A DNA stretch of 64,000 nucleotides from Taxawa tesnikishii (nom. ined.). Its lineage: Eukaryota > Ascomycota > Dothideomycetes > Dothideales. Position 1 is the stretch's first letter, and the number at the start of each line of letters is the position of its first letter. Location: contig JAPDRO010000001.1 in assembly GCA_030247885.1 (NCBI GenBank), positions 992,001-1,056,000 on the forward strand. Direction: 5' to 3'. The notes beneath the pieces were generated by a model. It made no database searches, was not told the DNA's origin, and worked only from the letters and a program-made list of their open reading frames with translations. The position numbers and the translations under genes are program-made. Below are positions 46,855-58,672 of the stretch, piece after piece.

Positions 46855-48313
46855 CGCCACCAACCAGACCCTCCTCGCCCCGGCGGACCCGTCTTCGAGC
46901 TGCCGGGAGATCTTCCACCAGTCCCGACACCGCTTTCTGAGCTCCCAGTGCCCACACCGTATTCCGAGTTCAGCAACTTCTCCAGCGACCGCTCTTATCT
47001 GAAACCCGCGCCCTTGAACTTCTCCCGACCGAGACCGCGACATCAGGAATCCTCCCAAGCAGTACCGCGACCGCGTCCAGCCTCCTACCACGAAGACTCG
47101 ACATCCACCACCAACCCACCAAGCCGCACCGACTACGATCCCGTTTCCACCGTCCCCTTGTACCACACCACCAACCCACGAAACAGTAACGACTATGACG
47201 ACGACGATGCGGCAGAACCACCCCCACCATTCGTACCAACACGCGCTCCACCAGCGAACGGCACAGCTTCGAGAGCTACGACTCGGCCCAACCTCCACCC
47301 GTTCGCACCGCCACACACTCGCAGTCCTCCTCTCTGTCCCGCATAAACTTGTTCCCGCGACGGCCTTCACGCCCTTCACTCGCCCCAAACGGGCCCTCAC
47401 CCTATGAAAGCCGAGAACCGAGAACATGGATCTACAAACCGTACGCCATGAGCCAGGCGTCGACGACGCCCTCACACCGCGATTCGATTGCTTCCGATGC
47501 CGACACGGCCGACACGGCTTCCACGGCCGAAACCGTAGATACGGACGCCAGCGGCACGACCGGCTACAGCTCAGCATCCGACTTTGCATTCGATGGACAG
47601 CTGGGGTGGAATCCGCGAACGATGCCCGGCGTGACGGCGGAGAACCAGCGGCAGCGGTGGTCAGGCTTCGGCTCGTCTCTGGCCGGCGTACGGACCCAGT
47701 CCTCAGGCCCGCTGAACAACAGGGACAACAGCGTCCCGAGTAGCCACGAATCGAGCAACGTCTCGTCATCGCGACCGCTGATACCGACGCGCACGAACGA
47801 GAGCACTGCATCCACGTCTACCACGTCCACGGATCGGAACGGAAGCATATACGAACTGCCCGGCAGCATCCCACACCGGCCTCACCCCGAAACAACGCGA
47901 CCAACAACCCCAGCACCACCTCCCTCGCCCAACAACCCACCAACGCATCCACCGCCAGCACATCGTCGGCATCCTTAGCCTCCACCACCACCACCAACAA
48001 CAACAACAACTCCGCCCGCCCGCCCAAACCGCCACCACGGCTCCCGCGAATCGTAAAGCGCACCTCCGTCGACCAGATGTCCGAGCACGTAGACCTGACG
48101 CACGGAGACGGCATGTCCGACGCGGGATCCGCCAGCAGCTCCGAATGGCGCGGCAGCGACCACGACACGAGCGGCCTGAGCGTCGAGCAGATACACAAGT
48201 TGAAGAAGAAGGGCATCAACCCGGCCCTGTATGCCGAGATGAAGGCGGCGAGGAAGGGAAGCGGAAAGAAGAGGTGGGCGCCTACCTTGGCCGGGAATGC
48301 GTTTTTGGGATGA
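46816..48313 (+). CDS. Disordered fungal protein with conserved C-terminal motif, two frame slips
   Basis: Unknown function. Single exon read in three successive frames; adding one base at the C runs 47221-47225 and 47885-47888 gives exactly 500 codons including stop (499 residues). Residues 1-400 are low-complexity: an Asn-rich start (MSNNNNNNNDNNN), Pro/Ser/Thr-rich stretches and a Thr/Ala/Asp tract (SDADTADTASTAETVDT). The C-terminal 80 residues look conserved: PPRLPRIVKRTSVDQMSEHV, DLTHGDGMSDAGSASSSEWR, LSVEQIHKLKKKGINPALYA and EMKAARKG, ending TLAGNAFLG. I remember this 'KKKGINPALYAEMKAARKG' tail from other Pezizomycotina hypothetical proteins, without a known role. Start ATG is preceded by a purine at -3. 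Confidence 0.82.
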
Positions 48314-48823
48314 TTGTTAGTATTACAATCGGTGATGGTGTGGGAATCCTCGCTACTGGACGTGGGGGGGGTTTCTCTTTCTCTTTTCTCTTTTTCTTTC
48401 TTCTTCTTCTTATTTTGCTTGGAAGATGGGAGGGAAAGGAAAGGAAGAGCAGGATTGGCCGGCGAGGGCGGAAAGGGCGTGTTGGAGCCCTTTTTGTTTC
48501 TTCTTCTTCTTTTTTCCCCAAGGGGGTGTGACATGACATTAATATCGTACTTTTGCCTGGATTTGGGAAGAGATGAGTCCCACGGCTGGAGCCTTGTGTT
48601 TGATTGCGTAATTAATTGGCGAGCAGTTTGGGAGAAAAAAAACGTCGGAGTTTTGAAAAAGAAAGAAGAAAAAAAGGGAGCAAGAGTAGAACATGTTTCT
48701 CCTCCTCCTCACGCATCCAAAACCGTGTTATCACAAAAACTCCTCCATGTAGTTATGACCAACCCACCACCTTTTTTTCTTTTCCTTTTTCCCTTTTTTC
48801 CCTTTTTTTCCCCTTCCCATCCC
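48314..48823. other. Spacer between convergent genes, T-rich
   Basis: 510 bases with several T-rich tracts (for example 48375-48420 and 48765-48812), the shared 3' region of the disordered-protein gene and MED5. No gene seen. Confidence 0.6.
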
Positions 48824-51800
48824 TTACTCGAAATTGAAATCACCCTCTCCCAGATTCCCCAACAAACTGGCAAAGATGTCGTCGTCCGCGCCCGCGCCCG
48901 CGCCCGCGCCCCCTGCCCTCCACCGCCAACAGCATCCTCTCCGTTCTGGCCCGTCTGCGCCGCACCTCCAAGGTCAAACCCGAGGTCCTGACCGGGCCCG
49001 AAGAGGGTATCGATCGCGGCCATCGCACCGGCGTCACCACCACCACCACCACCCATGCCCGCAAGGTCGGTCGCATCCGCGGTGCTCAGGTCGAGAGCCT
49101 GCCGCTGCTGCTGTTGCTGCTGCTGCGCCATCGAGGCCGCAAACTCGGCCGGCGTCGCGCCTCCTCCTCCTCCTCCGCCTCCTCCTCCTCCTCCCCCGCG
49201 TTGTTCGCGCCGGGGTCCCGGTGCGCGAGCAGCCCTGCTCGTCGCCGCCCAGGTGCGTGACATTGGCGGCCATGTCGGCGTCGGTCATGCCTTCCAAGAG
49301 GCCGGCGGGGCCGTTGATGTCGTCGTGGCCCGTCGACTGCATGCCCACGCCCACGCCCACGCCCACGCCCACGCCTACGCCCACGCCTACGCCTAGACCG
49401 GCGGCGAGTTGGGACACGCTCTCGACGGGGGTGATGACGGATTGGGCGTCGACGCGGCGGCCGAGGCGGATCAGGGTCGCGGCCGCGTCGGCGTCGGTGT
49501 CGAGGAGCGGGCCGAGCGCGTCCAGGCGCAGCTTGAGTGCCTGCCTGAGGCTGAGTTGCGCCGGAGGAGGAGGGAGAGGAGGAGGAGGAGGAGGCTGAGT
49601 GGCGTCGTGGGTGAACGGGAGTGTGGTGGACGTGGGGTCGGCTGGGGAAGGTGCGCAGATGAGTGCGGTGGCGATCTCGAGCACCACGGCCCCGTTTCCG
49701 ATCGAGGTCTGCAGCGTGACTTCTTCGACTATGACGGTGAGCAGCTTGTCTGCCCCGAGAAGATCGTGCGCGGCCAGCACCATGCGGTGGGTGTAGGATG
49801 TCGGGACCGGGTTGATGTCGGCGTGAGAGCTCCAGGTCAGCATGTCCCTGATGAGGTCCCTTATCCTCTTGCGGATCCCGCCGTCCGGCGTCGAGCACCA
49901 TTCTTTGAGCTCGCTTATGCTGCTCTTGCCGGAGCGTTGTGTATTGACGTAGGGCTTCAGAGCTTCGAGTAAGGTGCCGATGTCCTTCCTGTTCGGCTTG
50001 CGCTTGTTCAACTCCAACAACGACTTCCCGAGCGGTCGGGCAATTATCGCGATGATGGTCTTGTGCATCGCCTGGGCATCACCGGAGATCGATGCAGGGA
50101 GCAATAGCTTGTGGAGGACCTGGAGGAGGATGTCCCCGTCGCCATGATCTTCCCAGGAATGCTTGATGAGCCAGCTCAGGCCTCCTATCAATGACGGAAG
50201 CAGGAACGGTTCTAGCAGGACTGCGTGCGAGGGTAAGTGCTTCACTCACACAAGAGCGAGGGCATGGAACTTACACTCCAGGCCGCCTTTGAGCGTATTG
50301 AGAGCTAGAGAGTTTCGTCGGCACGCCTGTATGCTCTGCTCGAATAGCGTGGGAACTAACAAGTAAAACGCCTGTGGTGGACAGTGAGACATGGTTTCGT
50401 CACTGATGGCAGTCGTCTCGCCCTGGTCATCAGTGGCGTAGAGACCTTGGACCCAATTCGAAAGATACCTGCTCTGCTCTTCGGTCAGATCGGCCGTGGG
50501 TGTACTTTCCGAAAGGTGGGCGAGCAGTTTCGGTACAAAACTGTCCCGGTTCGAGACTCCAATGTCGGACTCCGATAGGTCGTAGCGGTGTATCAATGCC
50601 AGAGTAAACAGTAGTATAGCCGCAAATTCTTCGTAAGAAGGCTGGAACTCGCCTGTTTGACATTCGTCAGCACCGCGGCTTCTGGCTATCGTTTGTATAC
50701 TGACTTTGATCTTCGTCATGCGTCCACTCGTTGAGCAAGTTACACAAGGGTTGTAGTAGACGGCTAGGACGTATGTATTGTAACACGATGTCCATTGATG
50801 GTAGATTGCGTGAGAGCGCATTGCATATTGTCCGCAATGAAGTGGTCTCCTTTGTTTCGCGGAAATGCTGCAGAACCTTTCAGAACCGTTAGTCTGATTC
50901 CCAACTTGAAGGAACGCGAGCGCGCCACCAACCTCGACCAGGGCGTTAGATATAGCTGCTGCATTGCCATCCATGCGTTCTAGCTCGTTTACCAGCTCCT
51001 CCGCGCGATGCACGTTGAAGTTGCATTGCTGGACGAGATTCTCCTTTATGTATCGACTTCCTCGCGCAGAAGGAAGTTGTCCCAGAACGCCGGAGACTGC
51101 ATTCTCGGAGACAAGGCCGTGCAGCAGACACGCCATAAGAAACTCCTGCCGGCTGTTGCTCAGCCCCTCATTGACACCGCTGTCCTCAGACGAGATTGAA
51201 GGGAACGGGTGGAAATCCACACGACCAAGAGCTACTTGGTTGCAATATTCCGTGTTCAACGCCGTCGTCATCAGAAGCAATGGAAGCTTGTTGGCAACGA
51301 ACGAGCGGTAGCATAAGATGTTATGTGCGGATTCGCCTCTGTGCAGCATGTTTGCTAGGGCGTCGAAAGAGGCAACGATGAGGTCGACTGCCATAGATTG
51401 CGAATCACCTGGGTATCTCGCATGAAGATAACTAAGTATGCTGGAGTCGTCTGTGAGTGGTTTCGCGCACAGGGCTGCGTTGATGTAGGTATATAGACCG
51501 GCTCTCGAATTGATGACAGGCAGCTCTGTAACAGCACTCGCCATTTCGTTGAAAGAAAACTCGGGAAGACCATTGTCCGTTTCACCGACAAGCGGAGGAG
51601 TTCTGGAGAGAATCTGCAGTCGCTGGGCAGTCTGAACGCCTACTTGAGTAGCCGCCCATTGTCCAAGCAATCCCGCAAACTGGCCGACAGCCGAAGCAAG
51701 CTTTTCGTGCTGACCTGTTGGCTAGTGAGCATAGACTCTTGAACTTTATACAGAGTGCGGCATACCTTTCGCTCCAGCCTGGGACAAGATGTGCTTGACA

Positions 51801-52381
51801 GAATCATTGCTGAGCACCGTTATTGCCAGTAGTCCAAGCGATTCGAAAACCGCAGTCAATGCTGGCTCCGGTGTATACAGACCGTTGCCCTGTATTTGCA
51901 GCTCGGTGGCGTAGTAATTGCACGCCAGGAGCCATTCAGCAAGAGCGCGTACAGCGCGGCGAGGTTCATGAGTGGTCTTCGGTCGCTCACCGGCTGCATA
52001 CAATCTGGCCACAAGCGCGAGTACAGTCTCCTGGAGGCTGAAGTTGTTCTGGATGGACGGGCCCACTCCTTCGGTAGTGGTCTTCCTGGACACATATTGG
52101 GACCTATTTAACGAGACTATCAGTAGATCTGCCGTATCCATAAGCCTTTGCTGAAGTAATTGCTCCAGGTAAGCGGGTAAAAGAGGATCGATGCCATTGG
52201 TAGATGATGATCCGGAGGAGAGAATAATGTTTGCTATCTTCAGCCCGACAAGCTGCTGCTGCGAAGAAAGCTCCTGGAGAGCAGAACGCACATGTTCAGG
52301 ACGGATGCGCCTTTTGAAACATGTTTCGAGCAACTTGGTCCATTGCTGGGAGGCTACGTCGGCGGACGTCAGGGTATCCAT
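48824..52381 (-). CDS. MED5: Mediator subunit MED5 (Nut1), frame breaks near the C-terminus
   Basis: Tail-module subunit of the Mediator complex, a large alpha-helical protein. Exons: 51766-52381, 50933-51714, 50705-50876, 50275-50652, 48824-50220; 3,345 bases, about 1,114 residues. Seen: WTKLLETCFKRRIRPEHVRS at the start, VGLKIANIIL, YLEQLLQQRLMDTADLLIVS. Mid-protein: HNILCYRSFVANKLPLLLM, SLRTICNALSRNLPSMDIVL, LLQPLCNLLNEWTHDEDQ, FQPSYEEFAAILLFTLALIH RYDLS, and LLEPFLLPSLIGGLSWLIKH. The tail has a Val-Gly repeat, EFAASMAQQQQQQQ and ends DDDIFASLLGNLGEGDFNFE. Introns 1-4: 51715-51765, 50877-50932 (GTTGGT donor, ACTAACG branch), 50653-50704, 50221-50274. The frame shifts near 49193-49218 (net one base extra or two lost) and at 48909-48913 (one base lost); the net length stays a multiple of three. 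Confidence 0.87.
49342..49395 (-). repeat. Hexanucleotide repeat coding (Val-Gly)n in MED5
   Basis: About nine GGCGTG-type units on the minus strand, in frame in MED5, encoding a Val-Gly dipeptide repeat. Confidence 0.85.
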
Positions 52382-53069
52382 GAACTCGGCTGGGTTGAAT
52401 TATGCATGGCAGGGCGCGTTTTGTAGTCGCTATTGCATTGTCTCGACCGTCCGACGACTTGAGTCAAAAGAAACAAATGCCCGCTCTCTCGGCCAGTATG
52501 TGATAGGGATAGAGGTAGTCTTTCGTGTTGCATACAGTACATATGCATGTTAGACTGAAGGAACGCGCCAAAGGCCGTCAAGACCCCCTGCTTGCCAAGG
52601 CGCTAAGTCTTGTTGTACAATCTCCTTTCTCAGGTATATCGAACTGAGCCTCAATGACTTCCTCAACAACATCGGACCGTGCGAGATGGCGATTTCTTCA
52701 GCCATTGATGTTGTCGAGTGCAGCGCTTTCAAGAGCTCTTTACTGAGGTTCGTCACTTCCTTCAGGACTGTCTTGCTCTTTCCTGTAGTACACTCCGGTA
52801 ATGCGTACTCTATCGTATCCTGGTCTAAAAGAGCCTCTGCTCTTCAGGTAGGAGCATTTGATTTGTTTTCACTCGAGTTTCCCCAAACAAAGCAAAGTTT
52901 GGTCTTGTTTTGTTCCACTCAAGTATTGTACACTGTACATCGTTTTTCGCTGTCGGAGCGCACCCAGAACCATCTCCTTAACGTGTGCTGGGGATCCGAG
53001 CTTCGGCCATTGAGGCCATCATGTCCCCGCTGCTGTGCTGCAGCGTCCCGGAGCGTGCTCTTTCACCAG
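52382..53069. other. Divergent promoter region
   Basis: 688 bases between the divergent starts of MED5 and the Ser/Pro-rich orphan. No gene or repeat supported. Confidence 0.55.
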
Positions 53070-56000
53070 ATGCACAGTCTATCAGACCCGCGGTATTTCC
53101 ACTCGGAGACCTCCATCGGCCCAAATTACCGCGAGACAGCACTCGGCGTGGTGACATTCAACGGCAGTCGAGCTTACCAGATGACCTCGAGTTTCAAAGG
53201 ATCTTCGTCGCTGCCTCGCTTCCCGAGGACCATCCAGATGCCCTCCGCATACCGGGTCGGAAGCCCTCTTGCAATCTCAGCATCGTCCGCTCTCCAAGCC
53301 TGGCACAAAAACTTCGAAGGCAACTGAGCCATTCGACCTTACCATTAGAGGGTTCGAAGAGAAGCCATGCGCGATACCGGAAGCCGAAGGCCAAGTTGGG
53401 GAGAGTTAAACAAACCCAGCAGTGCTCTGAAGCGCCACTAGAACAAAGCATCAGTCCGAGCTCGAGGGGCATGGACAAGAGAGGAAACTCGTTGAGAACC
53501 AAACGACGATACAGGTTTTCTGTGGACCCTTCCTCTGAAGACAACGGTGGGCCAAGTCTGAAAAGAATACTTGACAACGAACACACTGTGTTTGGTGGCT
53601 ACGATCGTGACGCTTCTTTACTCACTCTGGGTGATGTCCGGTTCAAATCACTTACAGATTCACTCAAGGATGGAAACATGCAGCCACTTCAAGACCACCG
53701 TACCAGTAAGCTGCGGCCTTCCATCCAGAACAGCGTGGAATGGCTTTTGCCTCTCATACAAAGGTCTGCATTACCTCCCACCTACGGAGAACACTGACCG
53801 ACATCGACGTAGACCTGCCCAGCCAGACTGGCAACATGATGGCGCTGTTGCGGAATTGTCCGGTGGGCCACGAGACTCTTGCCTGGACGATAAGCTATTG
53901 GCTCATGCCATCAGCATGCCGGACCTGCGCGCCGAGTCTGCAAAAGACATCAATCTAGCGACTTCGGACGAAACACAGTCGACCCTCAGTCTCACGCCAA
54001 GGCTCAAGCCTATTCGGATATCGAGTGTCCCTATTTCGTTCAGTAAGTTCTTGCTCAGTTTGAAAGAGTCTCCATTTAGCAAGCCCGAGGAAACAGATAC
54101 AGCTTCCGTGGCATCAGGTGGGTTATCCACTGTACTTGAACAGGCATCTCCCAGACGTTCCACCAATTATTCGCCTATCCCAATCGGACATCTGTCGCCT
54201 GGCGTTCAGCCATCGGATGCTGGATTGTCTGGCAATCTGGACGGCAATGCGGGACACCCTCTTGATATCGCATCCGCGGTTTTTGTGTCGAACGACTCTT
54301 TGCACCTCTACGACATGAACATATCACATCAACTACGACCGCAGTCTCAATCGTCCAACACCTCATCATTCTATGATCCTACTAAGCCCTGGAACATGCA
54401 ACCTGCTCCTTGTACCAGTACGGACAGCGTCGCCCAATCATCTCCGCATCCTTGTCAACGACACTGTCAAAGTTCGAGCTCAGGCTTCGTCAGCTCGACA
54501 GTGCCTTCGGATTGGGGTCATGTTGTAAGGGATGAAGTATCGTCAATGTACAGTCAAAGACCAAGCACAAGCAACGATGCGCCGCGTGTTTTGACACCGA
54601 CCTTACCATATGATATTCCGCACGAAACGCCTACCCAACTTCCCAAGACAGCATCCCAAGAAAGCATCATCACTGCACCGAAAATTGAGGTCCTAGAAAA
54701 GCAACCGGAGCAGCGAGATACGGAGTCTTCGCAGTTTAATTATCCTCTGCAAAGATGCCACAACAACATCAAGCCTTCGATTGAGGTAGATGGAACCAGC
54801 GAAAGCCCCAGCAATCACTCCTCCAACGAAGTAGCAATACCTAGCAAGCCCAGCAAGTTCAAAGAGGACATGGCCAGTCCACCCCGCAAGAAGTTGGCCA
54901 AAAAGCGAAGGTCAGTATTCCGCCTGCTGTTCTCACCGCACAGCATGCGGCGCCGAAGCATCAGCGTACCCGAACTTTCCAGTGCCAGGTCAAGCATAGT
55001 AGGGAAGAAATTCAGCAACGATGCCATACACGACGGTGCCGCAGACGATCGACCAAACCCGACTGTCCGTACGTTAACTGAAAGCGAGCGTTACCGGGTC
55101 CAGTCCGTTGGTTTCGCAGATACAAGTGCCGCTCCGAGAGAGACGCAGCCACAGAACACGAACAATCTCACCGTGCCTTCCCTCGTCTTACGTCGCTCGA
55201 CGACCGCCGGCTTCGAACGAGAGAACTCAGCACCTGCAGAACTCTTGCGCCGCCCATCACTTGCGGACTACGAAAGGGGGCTGTCGGTGGTTGGCGACAA
55301 CCGGCGGAGACCCACAGGCTTCAACGTACAGATGCTGCGAGACGTACAACAGGATGATCGGCGTCTCTCAGTCCAGCGCCCCCTCAGCAGAGCGGCACCC
55401 CTCTTCGTTCCTAGTGGGAAGACGGGCGAGAATCCTCTCATGGAAAAGGCACTGCAGAAGCATCAGCTCGAAAAGGCTGCTTTGTTCCGCTCGAGTAGGC
55501 GCACCAGTACATCTGGGACCATTGCCCCGGCACCGATCTTCAGTACGCCGTTCGCTTCTACAACACCTTCGCAATCGCCCTCCAGAGTTGACCAACTGGA
55601 TCCGTTGGATCCTGGGGAAGGACCCTCAAACCGCAAGGCTCGCAGTATCATATCCTTACATTCTCCCACCACCCCTCGTCCCGCATCTGCATCTCCGGGC
55701 AAGAGACCTAGCGCAATGAGCACGACGACAATCCCTGGCAACGACCGACCAGGCACCGGAATGCCGCTCGCATCATGGAGCCGCTACCCGTCACACACAC
55801 GCCTTGAACGCTGCGAATCTGCCAATACAAACGATGGCGTTGCCGTGCGCGACTTCTGTGTCAACCCTTCCGACCTCCATCTGTCCGAGGCTATTGAAGG
55901 CTCTACAGTCCCCTCCAGGAGCGCGACTACACCAAGGAAGCAAAAGAAGAAATACTGGATCCCACGCTCCGCATCCCTGACCTTTGATTCAGTGGTCCGC

Positions 56001-56875
56001 TACTACAGCAACCTGTTCACGTCTTCAGCTGCGCGCGGGCGCCGATCTTCAATCGCCACGGGCGGGAAACTGGAGTATCCCGAACTGGAATTGCTGCCAC
56101 CGGTGCATGCTCAGTCCGTGGTACAACAGAGCTCGCATTCGCACTCTACGCCGCACCTGGGACGATTCTTCAGCCGTGAGCACGGCAGAGAAGGCGAAGA
56201 GGCTCATGAGCTATTCGCTATGAGCCACAAACCTAAGGCTGGTACAGTCGCGCGTCAGATGAAGAGGAGCAGTGAGAGCACGATCGGCCCGACGGACGGG
56301 GCGACTGATGATGACTCAGAGGTCAAGTCATCAGTGCGGCAAAGGGCGGCTACCGAGGAGTCCAGTGATGAGAGTCTTGCTCCTGGCGGTACTGCAGACG
56401 TGCAACAACAGGCGGCGCAGCAGTGGAGCCGATGGTATCAGAGCTGCGTGCGGCTGCCCACGTCTCTGAACGATAATCCCGCCGACGGAAGCGCGGATGC
56501 ACTGCTCGGGTCCAGTGTCCACAATATCGAGAATCTTGCCGCGTCAAAGCCGTCATCCAAAGACCGGGCTCCCGGCTTTCCTCCCACCCATTGCCAACCA
56601 CCACAGGCACGACAATTACAAACACGGGTCCAGAAGGGAATGCGTATCTGTCTCCCTCAGATGCGAAAGTGAGGCATTTCCCATCGGTTACTGTGGTCGA
56701 TGATCAGAAGGGGCACTGGCGATCGATCAGCTTGATAAGCACGCAGTCGGCGAAGACAACGAGAGAGAGCACGAACGATTTGTTGCGGTTGTTGCAGAGG
56801 GGTGAGGTTGCGGCGAGGGAGAGGCTGATGAAGGCAGCGAAGCAGGGGTTCGGTGATGAGGGAAGTGGGGGTTGA
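53070..56875 (+). CDS. Large Ser/Pro-rich fungal protein of unknown function, two frame slips
   Basis: Two exons, 53070-53763 and 53813-56875, with a 49-nt intron (AG|GTCTGC...CGTAG, CTGAC branch); 1,252 residues after correction. The start MHSLSDPRYFHSETSIGPNY leads into LGVVTFNGSRAYQMTSSFKG and ISASSALQAWHK. The frame slips at the A run 53307-53311, continuing KLRRQLSHSTLPLEGSKRSH and LKRILDNEHTVFGGYDRDAS. Exon 2 holds ISMPDLRAESAKDINLAT and LKPIRISSVPISFSKFLLSL, a basic patch (RKKLAKKRRSVFRLLFSPHS at about residue 610), many RRxS-type sites and, near the end, KYWIPRSASLTFDSVVRYYS. A second slip at about 56571-56573 leads to a helical tail (TNDLLRLLQRGEVAARERLM). No enzyme domain, signal or membrane segment seen. 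The basic/Ser pattern suggests a phosphorylated cytoplasmic or cortical protein, which is only inference. Confidence 0.8.
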
Positions 56876-58672
56876 ACGGGATGGACATGGGAGAGAGGGG
56901 GGAGAATGGATGGCGGAGGAAAGAGCGGGGCGATACAAGAAACCACAAGGTTGGGGCGTGGTTAGTGGATAAATGGGATCGCATCGATAGCCTGTTTAGC
57001 GACTGTTGCTGTCGTGTAGCTGCATGTAAAGTATTGGTATGGCTGCTTTGGAGACGCAACAACAGGGATTTCCTTCTCATTGCGCAACCTCCGTGCTCAC
57101 GAGTATGCTTGGAACTTGCTGTGTGGACTGCACAAGATGTAGTAGCGGCTTCGTCGTGTTGGGAAGGAAGGACAGACGTCTCATCAGTTCTAGTCACAAC
57201 GGATTTTCTTGCGGTGCTTCAAGTATTGTCTCCGCGCCATAGGCAATTGTCCCTCTCTTCGATGTGAGATTGAATACCACCTGCGGAGAATGATATCTCA
57301 GGGACTGCCGCTCTCAGTAATTGTCCGTTCGAGTCCTGCAATACTCGGACCTCCACGAGGAGAGTTAGAGGGTGCTGAACCGACACGAGGAAGGTCGCTG
57401 CTGCCCGTGATCTGTTGCATCAACGCTTCAGGCGCATGTTGCGAGGTTGTCTTAATAGATCGGTCTGCACAGGGTACGTTCGTTTGTGTATCGCAAAGGA
57501 GCGCTCGCAAGGCTACCAGCGGGCTGAGTCAGGACTCGGGAGGCGCAGTACTGCTTTCCTACTGATTACTTTAATCTATGCGACTGCGTGCTTTGTTCTA
57601 CTTGGCAGATCCCGTTTTACTTAGCTCAGCATGGCTTAGCACTATGCATCTCGTTTGCGCGGCTTTCTCAGCGCTGCGGCATGCAGGGAGGGGATGGAGG
57701 GAACGGAAGAGCGAGCATCCGGATACAAACCACGTGTATAAAGTTGTTGGTGCGATGTAGATGAATTGCAGGCCAGAGTACGGCTGATGGGCATTGTGTT
57801 GGAAAGGCTCCGTATACACAGGGAGAAAACCTGGTATTCCACAAACATTGGCTGTGTATTTGATCAACTCGCCAGCGCGTCCGTTGCTCCTTGATACGTG
57901 TACAGATTATCGTATGCTAGCGCCAGGTAGAGGCGGCCGGATATACCGGGAAGGATCTTGCATCTACCGTCGGACGCGGATTCGCTGCAGGCCGAGTGTC
58001 AGCCCTCGTATGTGTTTTCGTGGATAGCATAAGCAGAGAACGGCTTGAGCTCTGCCCAGCAGCGACTAGACAAATAGTTAGGCCATGTGCCCCTTGTCAG
58101 TCTCAGATCAGCAACCCAAGAGTATTCGTTGACCCGCCGTTCCGCCAGTTGCTGCTTCACACTCACTCACCTACTCTTTCTTTCCCAGCTGCGCCTCTCC
58201 GAGACATCCCGCTCGTTCAGACAACACACACCCAGACAGCATCAACTGCGGTTGCTACTCCTCCGCTAAACCATTGCCTTTTGCGCAATTCCGCTCAGGC
58301 TCGCGTCAAAGGTCCCTGTTAGCCTCCGCTTTCCGAGGACGCGATCTAAACTCCGAGCCCCGTGCGGACAGCCGAACTGCCAGTCGCTCCACCCGCTCGT
58401 AATTGTACCTACCGCCCTACCGCCCTACCGCTACCGCCGCCGCTACTTTCATCACCAGTCCGACCTTTTTCCTGTCGTGTCTCACACATACGCCTCACGA
58501 CTCGCTCATTGTGCAATCCGTGGCAGGTCTGATCCGGTGTATGCCGGCTGACCCATCCCGTCTCACTCGCCGCAACACCCTTCTGGACAAACATTGCTTT
58601 CCGCGACCGCTGGACCCTCTGATGACAACACTGGCTTCGCCACGACCAGACCACCGCAACTGAGCCTGTCCA
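56876..58672. other. Intergenic region upstream of the P4-ATPase gene
   Basis: 1.8 kb with no supported gene or RNA. From about 58100 the sequence is C/T-rich, probably a long 5' UTR of the flippase gene. Confidence 0.55.

Noticed and set aside
46723-47811. 362-codon minus-strand frame opposite the disordered-protein gene
   Set aside because: Composition (Arg, Trp, Val and Cys runs) is what reverse reading of Pro/Ser/Thr-rich codons gives; no domain.
49086-49901. 271-codon Arg/His-rich frame opposite to or alongside MED5
   Set aside because: Same strand, wrong frame of a GC-rich MED5 exon; low-complexity Arg/His/Pro with no structure.
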